From positions 1,426,001 through 1,490,000 of the forward strand of contig JAUPSS010000006.1 in NCBI GenBank assembly GCA_040285825.1: a stretch of DNA of 64,000 bases, read 5' to 3'. Origin of the DNA: Eukaryota sp. TZLM1-RC (lineage: Eukaryota > Metamonada: BaSk clade). Below, piece after piece: positions 57,242-64,000 of the stretch; positions within the stretch are counted from its first letter, which is position 1; each line of letters opens with the position of its first letter. The position numbers were made by a program, and so were the translations under genes. The notes under the pieces were generated by a model, which was given only the letters and a program-made list of their open reading frames with translations, ran no database searches and had not been told where the DNA came from.

Positions 57242-57915
57242 TATAAAACTGAATGTACGACCACTTTCTGTGAGAAGATTTCCTAAATCATCTAATCAAT
57301 TGAGATCTTCAGTTCCAAGGGTACCAAAAAAATTGAAAATGCAATTGGAACAAATTTTATGTTTCTGTCCCTTTTTTTCCTTTTTTTGTCGCTTTTTTTG
57401 AAAGTCATTCAAAAATTGCACTGGTTTAATTTCTCAGCAACCAAGGCTATTCGGTCTTCACCTAACAAATGAATCTTGAAAACAAAAACATGCGTTTGAG
57501 ATTAGGGCTGTATCCAAGTGAACTTTTGAATAATTTGCTTTGTATTTGTAACAAAAAAACCGTCTGTCAATTTCCGTCGTATTGTGAGTTGTAAGAAATT
57601 TCTTCAATATCGGCCAGTTCTTCATAATGCTGTTCGTGATCCTAAGAATTATTCACAGTTTGGGTTTGTACATTAAGAGTAGAACCTTTGCAGCCACCAA
57701 GTAAAATAAGCTTCGGATGAATTAACTTCTCAACTGTTGAGAAACTTTTTGTGGAATTCACCAAGGTAAAAAGACTCTAGAAAGTGCAATGATTTCAGAA
57801 TTGTTGCTCGTATGATATCAAAAAGGAGCTCATGTTTGAGACTTTTTCCGGAATTCAGTGTCTAACGTAAAGAAAGAAGAATGAATACGTATAACAAAGG
57901 ACATGGAGTTGTGTG
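57242..57915 (-). pseudogene. Antisense endonuclease remnant forming the leader of copy 11
   Basis: As 19975-20640, with longer homopolymers. Confidence 0.4.
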
Positions 57916-57936
57916 ATGAGATGATGATGCTTGGAA

Positions 57937-59886
57937 ATGCAGCTTTTTTTGTACTTACTTCTGAGATGCATCGATCAAATATACTTCACACCCCTGCGCT
58001 CGTGGTTTTCTTCAGTACCTGTGGAGCAAGACCACCTAGATCTCAAAAAGATCCAACCCCTTTCAATCGTATCCAAGCACTACATTTGAATCTACCCACA
58101 AGTCTTTTCCTTCACACAATCTGTGGTCTTCATAATACTTTGAATCCTTTTTGTCACAGAGAACAACATGAAAGCTGTTTACATTATCTTGCTCAGTGAA
58201 GAATCTGTTGAGATAGAGCCTTTCAAAACCAAGTTAGCTGACCTCCCTAGTCTCCCCTGATATGAAGCCTTACCCTTATAAAATTAATCTCATTAGTGCC
58301 ATGTCCTACTATTTGAATTTCGTACCAGATTTTCGTGTTCATTATCTCTTTGATATAGCCTCGAAAAAGATCTATTTGGATGATAGAGTTCTTCGTTAGT
58401 GACAAGTGCTTAATGATCAAGAATACAATTCCTATGCTCTACAAAAACCTTATACAAACTTACTTCAGTCGCATTGAAAATAGGTCTGTTCTTTTTCGAG
58501 ACCTTGATGAAAGTCAAAAAGCCCAGTTTCTGACAAATTTTTCCTTCAGTTTTGCCCAAATCAGTTTCGGAGACCCGTGGGTGTGCTGTTTTGTTCAATT
58601 CGGAGGAATTCACATCAATATTGCAACAATATTCTCATTTTGTTTACAATTTGTTTGCATATCCATTTGTAACGTATTTTTGATACGGCATCTGAGTCGT
58701 TATTTAGTACTTATGAAGCACAACTTGTTGAGTTATCAAATATTAAAGCTGCACTACATGTTTCAGCCAGGGAAGATATCAATTGTGCTCCTAGTCAAGT
58801 TTCTCCTATTAATGGTAAACCTTGTTATGTTTATAAGATGGATGCAAACTTTTAATATGCGCAATTTAATCAAAAATTTCATTTTGTCAATTATCAAACC
58901 TAATTTTCAATTTGTTAAATACTTACGATCCCATTGTCGATTACCGCTTCCCTTTTTAAACATGCGGCTCTCAATGGGCCTAATCAACATCTCTCCGTCA
59001 TTAATTTTTCAACCTTTCGCCAGCGACGAAGATGCACTTCAAGCTCTAGAAAAATTTTTTTCAAGGAGGTAGGGTACATCCAAGCCGTTTTTTTCTTATG
59101 AATGTGATCATTCAGTTCCAGTACATTCTGGAATGAAAAACATTTGCCAAGAATTTAGCGACTTATCACCAAAAGGAAAAATATGTTACTTGCGTCCAAC
59201 GGAAATCACCGTGTATTGGACTAACAACTGCTATTTATTTTTGCATTATCGAAATTAAAACAATGTGGTTTGTTATCAATTGGAGAAATTTGTGTCTGAT
59301 ACCCCGGACAAAGTATATGAAAGTCTTATCTATATTAACAGTGTAGTTTTTATTTTGTAAGGATTTGCTGTTGAACAATGTACACAAACTCATGAATACA
59401 CTTAGCCAGAGACACTTTCAGTTTTTTTCATTTGGTGTACATTGGAAACAAGTTACCGGCCTTGAAAGAAAGGATGTTTCGATACAAAAAAATACACGTA
59501 TGAAATGAATCTTTATAGAGACAATTTTATTTCTACTTTGAACAAACGTTGTGATCAATTAAAACAAAAAAACTAGGACGACATGTTGAAAAAAAGATTT
59601 CTTATATATAGGAATTGCATTATTTAAGAAGAATTTTTTTCCTTAGCTGAGACTACAGTTAAGAGTTTGCTCGATTCAATGTGGAAGAAACTGAACGATC
59701 GAGATAAAGGACTATTTCTATTTTATTGTCTTGTTTTCGGTGACTGGGAAATCAGAACAATTTCCCCTTGATTTATTCACTTCTGAAAGATTTCATTCTA
59801 ATTTTTGAAAAGTTGCCTTGTTTTTAACAGAATTATTCTCCCTGCTGTTGGAGCTGGTACAGGTCTATTTTTGTATAAATAGAACT
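57937..59886 (+). pseudogene. ORF-A copy 11, recombinant of copies 8 and 9, 3'-truncated
   Basis: It begins as a type II copy (RSVLFRDLDES, VELSN with GAG at 58730-58732). It switches to the type I markers of copy 9 by 58844 (DANFN, then HPSR and MKN). It ends at 59886/59887 with the same deletion junction as copies 6 and 9. Compared with the 14-kb repeat, the copy 8 3' part, the tail I remnant and the copy 9 5' part are missing, as expected from one unequal crossover within ORF-A. Confidence 0.75.
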
Positions 59887-60021
59887 AAAAAAACGTCTGA
59901 GTGAATATTTGAGTTTTTATCAATTCTATGATTAGTTTTTAATGATTAACATACCTAATACTTCAGTACTGACAATTTGTTACAAAGGGTCAATGGACTG
60001 AGAAGAATTATTTTTCCGATT

Positions 60022-63000
60022 GTGAAGGCTGTTTACATTATCTTGCACAGTGAAGAAACTGTTGAGATAGAGCCTTTGAAAACCAAGTTAGCTGACCTCC
60101 CTAGTCTCCCTTGATGTGAAGCCTTACCCTTATAAAAATTAATCTCATTAGTGCCATGTCCTACTATTTAAATTTCGTACCAGATTTTCGTGTTCATTAT
60201 CTCTTTGATATAGCCTCGAAAAAGATCTATTTGGATGATAGAGTTCTTCGTTAGTGACAAGCGCTTAATGATCAAGAATACAATTCCTATGCTCTACAAA
60301 AACCTTATACAAACTTACTTCAGTCGCATTGAAAAATAGGCCCGTTCATTTTCGAGACCTTGATAAAAGTCAAAAAGCCCATTTTTCTGAAAAAAATTTT
60401 TCCTTCAGTTTTGCCCAAATCAGTCTCGGAGACCCGTGGGTGTGCTGTTTTTGTTCAATTCGGAGGAATTCACATCAATATTGCAACAGTATTCTCATTT
60501 TGTTTACAATTTGTTTGCATATCCGTTTGTAACGTATTTTTGATACGGCATCTGAGTCGTTATTTAGTACTTATGAAGCACAACTTGTTCAGTTATCAAA
60601 TATTAAAGCTGCACTACATGTTTCAGCCAGGGAAGATATCAATTGTGCTCCTAGTCAAGTTTCTCCTATTAATGGTAAACCTTGTTATGTTTATAAGATG
60701 GATGCAAACTTTAATATGCGTAATTTAATCAAAAATTTCATTTTTGTCAATTATCAAACCTAATTTTCAAATTTGTTAAATACTTACGATCCCATTGTCG
60801 ATTACCGCTTCCCTTTTAAACATGCGGCTCTCAATGGGCCTAATCAACATCTCTCTGTCATTAATTTTTCAACCTTTCGTCAGCGACGAAGATGCACTTC
60901 AAGCTCTAGAAATTTTTTTCAAGGAGGTAGGGTACATCCAAGCCGTTTTTTTCTTATGAATGTGATCATTCAGTTCCAGTACATTCTGGAATGAAAAACA
61001 TTTGCCAAGAATTTAGCGACTTATCACCAAAAGGAAAAATATGTTACTTGCGTCCAACGGAAATCACCGTGTATTGGACTAACAACTGCTATTTATTTTG
61101 CATTATCGAAATTAAAACAATGTGGTTTGTTATCAATTGGAGAAATTTGTGTCTGATACCCCGGACAAAGTATATGAAAGTCTTATCTATATTAACAGTG
61201 TAGTTCTATTTTTGTAAGGATTTGCCGTTGAACAATGTACACAAACTCATGAATACACTTAGCCAGAGACACTTTGAGTTTTTTCATTTGGTGTACATTG
61301 GAAACAAGTTACTGGCCTTGAAAGAAAGGATGTTTCGATACAAAAAAATACACGTATGAAAATGAATCTTTATAGAGACAATTTTATTTCTACTTTGAAC
61401 AAACGTTGTGATCAATTAAACAAAAAAAACTAGGACGACATGTTGAAAAAGATTTCTTATATATAGGAATTGCATTATTTAAGAAGAATTTTTTTCCTTA
61501 GCTGAGACTACAGTTAAGAGTTTGCTCGATTCAATGTGGAAGAAACTGAACGATCGAGATAAAGGACTATTTCTATTTTATTGTCTTGTTTTCGGTGACT
61601 GGGAAATCAGAACAATTTCCCTTGATTTATTCACTTCTGAAAGATTTCATTCTAATTTTTGAAAAGTTGCCTTGTTTTTAACAGAATTATTCTCCCTGCT
61701 GTTGAGCTGGTACAGGTCTATTTTTGTATAAATAGAACTGTTGCTGAAATAATTTGTTCTTCTTCAACCAACTCTGGCGAATCAACTATTATGAATGCTT
61801 TTCGTCTTCTTTGGGATTCTGGAAGCGAAGCATGGTTTCATTCTGTTTTTTTATAAAGGTTATTCGAAAGTTATTTCTTAATCGAAGAGGTAAAATTAAA
61901 ATTCAACCAAAAGATGCTTTTGATCTCTATTTTTTTTAATCCGATGTACTAGCGAAAATCTTCCTTCAGAATTATTATATAGTCAGCTTCAATGTTCGTT
62001 TTTTTGAAAATTTGTGCAAAAAGAGGGATTCGAAGTTGAAAAACTTATAGATGAAGCCATTTGTATTTTTTTAACAACAGTGGCAAAATTGTTGAAAAAA
62101 ATTTGGAGATTACGATGTGCCTGAAGGTTTTGTTAAAGAACGTCAAATTTCTCAGTTCTTCACTATTCTAGGGATACATTCCGTTATTTTTGCTCAAAAA
62201 TTTGCATTCCAGGAGAGCACACTGTTTGGATCTCTCGTTGATTTCCTATCAACAGGCATTGGCTGAGGATTCCGGGTCTACTTTTTGCAGCGCATGGATT
62301 TTTTTATTGACATATTGTTGTTGTTATTTTTTTCGGGTAGAAATGATTTGGCTAACTGTTTTTTTCCACCAGCGAGTATCTCACACATGAGTTATTTATT
62401 TCTTTTAGTTGAAAAAAATCCCCAGATTCCGTCCTTCAATTTGATTCATGGTTTACGAGTATGGGAGAATTTTTTTGCTGTCTCACAGTTTTTGAAGCAT
62501 TGTCTGATGATGAGCAACTAGCAGTTGGTAGAATATGGTCTTTTTTTCTTCATAAGTAAGATGTTATCTTTTGACGATCGAAATTTGGTTTGGGATAATG
62601 ATACTGTTGCTGAGTATATCAAAAATTCCTCAATCGCGACTATTGTTGCAACATGATGAAGATGATGATAATTCAGATTGTTTTTACATTGGCAACTGTT
62701 GTGGAGAAAGACCACCGAAATCTATCTTTAGAGGCAGCTACTCTGTTTCTTTTACGGTGAAACTGATTGTGAATCTGTATTTAATAATTTGGAAGATGTT
62801 TTCACTAGTAGTAGTAGTAAAAACTGTACACTAACTACAATGCTCCAATTATATTTTAAGCCTGAGTTATTCCGATCCAAGAATTTCAACATTGTTCTTA
62901 TTGATGACCAATTTATAAATCAACAATCCTGTTATCTTGAACTAAGAGATTCCAAATATAGGCTGTGTAAGGCACAGCAGGATTCTTACATGTTCATGCC

Positions 63001-63157
63001 AGCTGCGTTGACCAAAGACAGTGTAGGCAGCATGAATGTGAGAACTCTATCAAATGACCAATTGCCCTGTCACAGTATTTTGTGATTCAAATGCTATTAT
63101 TATTTTTCTCCAAAAAAATAAACCCTACCTTAAAAATTTCACCAAAAACCCCTGTGA
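60022..63157 (+). pseudogene. ORF-A copy 12, full length, frameshifted
   Basis: Type I allele in the position of copies 7 and 10 (QPFVS, RHFEFF), but ending with KPELFRS as in copies 1-3. Mostly broken at homopolymers. It also has losses of single bases in short runs (for example near 61620, 61705 and 62172). Clean from about 62790 to 63060. Stop TGA 63155-63157. Confidence 0.72.
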
Positions 63158-63361
63158 TTGTTTATTAAGGTAGATGAGTCTATTTAAAAAGCTTAGTTTT
63201 TTTGTTTATATTTGAAAAACCCTGCTCTTTTCATCAACTTCCACAATGTTTCAGAACATATGCATGAACCATTGCGAATGAGTTTTCATCGGTTACCTTA
63301 TCTTATATTTGTTGTTATATGTTATAGACTATTTTTATTTTTTTGCATAAATATTTTTTTG

Positions 63362-63658
63362 AACATTCCTATTGATCAATTATCACTAAAAAGTGTATTC
63401 AAATTCACCACAGCTCACTTTGCATCATGCTCTGAATTGTTCTAAATTGATAACTTATCGTTCTTCATAACATGATGCTGTTAGAGGCACTGTGTTCAAT
63501 ATGGCATGAACTGCCTGAATCTGGTGTATTAAAGAGCCTCTGGTGAAAGATGAACTGTCATTGAATATTTTTAGTTGATGACAGGGGTGATATATAATGC
63601 GATAGGGTTGCGGACTCTAAAGCTGCTGTTGACGTTGTCTTCTGTAATGTGCCAAATG
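63362..63658 (+). pseudogene. Decayed zinc-knuckle/endonuclease remnant (tail II, copy 12)
   Basis: It has the TTCTAAATTGATAACTTATCG subtype found after copy 3 (near 15881), not the subtype after copies 4, 7 and 10. Confidence 0.5.
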
Positions 63659-63791
63659 AGAATTAGTTTTTTGTCAATTTGAATTTTATTAAGTGTTGTA
63701 GTTCAATAAAACAATTCAATTATGTAAGGAGGTTGAAACAATTTTTTTCTTATTGTTACAAATATTTGTTGCGAAACTCTTTTGAGGAAAT
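63659..63791. repeat. Diverged direct repeat, left copy (tail II, copy 12)
   Basis: Copy of 16098-16232 with the short homopolymer lengths of the clean copies; the partner would lie beyond the window. Confidence 0.5.
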
Positions 63792-64000
63792 TCAGCAATT
63801 GACACATGGTTATAAAACACGAGATCACAATCCAAGGAATAAATTGGATTTGTTGAGTTGGCATTCATCTTAATGAATGTTTAGTGGAATTACTTCTATT
63901 AATTAATACTAAGTAATATTTTTTTGTAGTTTCCATTTTTACAGGATTATAAAGATTGACTGGAGTTTGCTCAGTTGGGTTTTTTTCTGTAGTTATAAAA
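63792..64000. other. Tail II spacer, cut by window end
   Basis: Start of the spacer equivalent to 16233. Nothing supported. Confidence 0.5.

Noticed and set aside
1-64000. CRISPR array or short-unit satellite
   Set aside because: The repeats are kilobase modules with genes. The only short repeats are trivial ones such as AGTAGTAGTAGT within ORF-A and GATGATGATG in the leader.

Overview
The window looks like AT-rich eukaryotic nuclear DNA (about 30% G+C by eye). It is a repeat-dominated block with no ribosomal RNA, no convincing tRNA and no unique-sequence gene. The retroelement pieces (a reverse transcriptase with GVKQGDPLGP and YMDD, a zinc knuckle and a restriction-like endonuclease) belong to families I associate with invertebrate animals. 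I therefore lean to an invertebrate genome with low confidence; a protist is not excluded.

Almost all 64 kb is built from one module repeated twelve times, called copies 1-12 here. Each module carries 'ORF-A', an intronless gene of up to 1,099 codons, followed by one of two tails. Tail I (after copies 1 and 2) holds a plus-strand zinc-knuckle/endonuclease fragment, a minus-strand piece of a second RT clade and about 1.2 kb of spacer. Copies with tail I repeat with a period of 5,532 bp. Tail II (after copies 3, 4, 7, 10 and 12) is about 4.7 kb. It holds a decayed endonuclease, a plus-strand RT palm fused to an endonuclease tail, and a convergent minus-strand RT C-terminal half with zinc knuckle and endonuclease. 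It ends in a leader that reads antisense as yet another endonuclease fragment.

Layout: copy 1 (1-4544, broken by an LTR insertion), tail I, copy 2 (6999-10076), tail I, copy 3 (12531-15604), tail II, copy 4 (20660-23959, the only intact ORF-A), tail II with a second LTR insertion, copy 5 (3'-truncated), tail I remnant, copy 6 (truncated), copy 7, tail II, copy 8 (truncated), tail I remnant, copy 9 (truncated), copy 10, tail II, copy 11 (recombinant and truncated), copy 12, start of tail II. Copies 5-6-7 and 8-9-10 form a higher-order repeat of about 14 kb, and copies 11-12 are a contracted version of it.

ORF-A is not firmly identified. Its middle third has the order expected of a STAND-type P-loop NTPase followed by a winged helix and helical repeats, as in SAMD9-like proteins, but with a degenerate Walker A. 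An immune-type NTPase gene amplified together with RT/endonuclease fragments would be the notable system here; that reading is inference. Two small LTR elements of 827 and 830 bp (TRIM-like) inserted recently, each with identical LTRs and a 4-bp target duplication. From about 34.9 kb onward, and in the first 3.3 kb, most frame breaks are longer homopolymer runs relative to the clean copies. Much of the apparent pseudogenisation there may therefore be unpolished long-read error.
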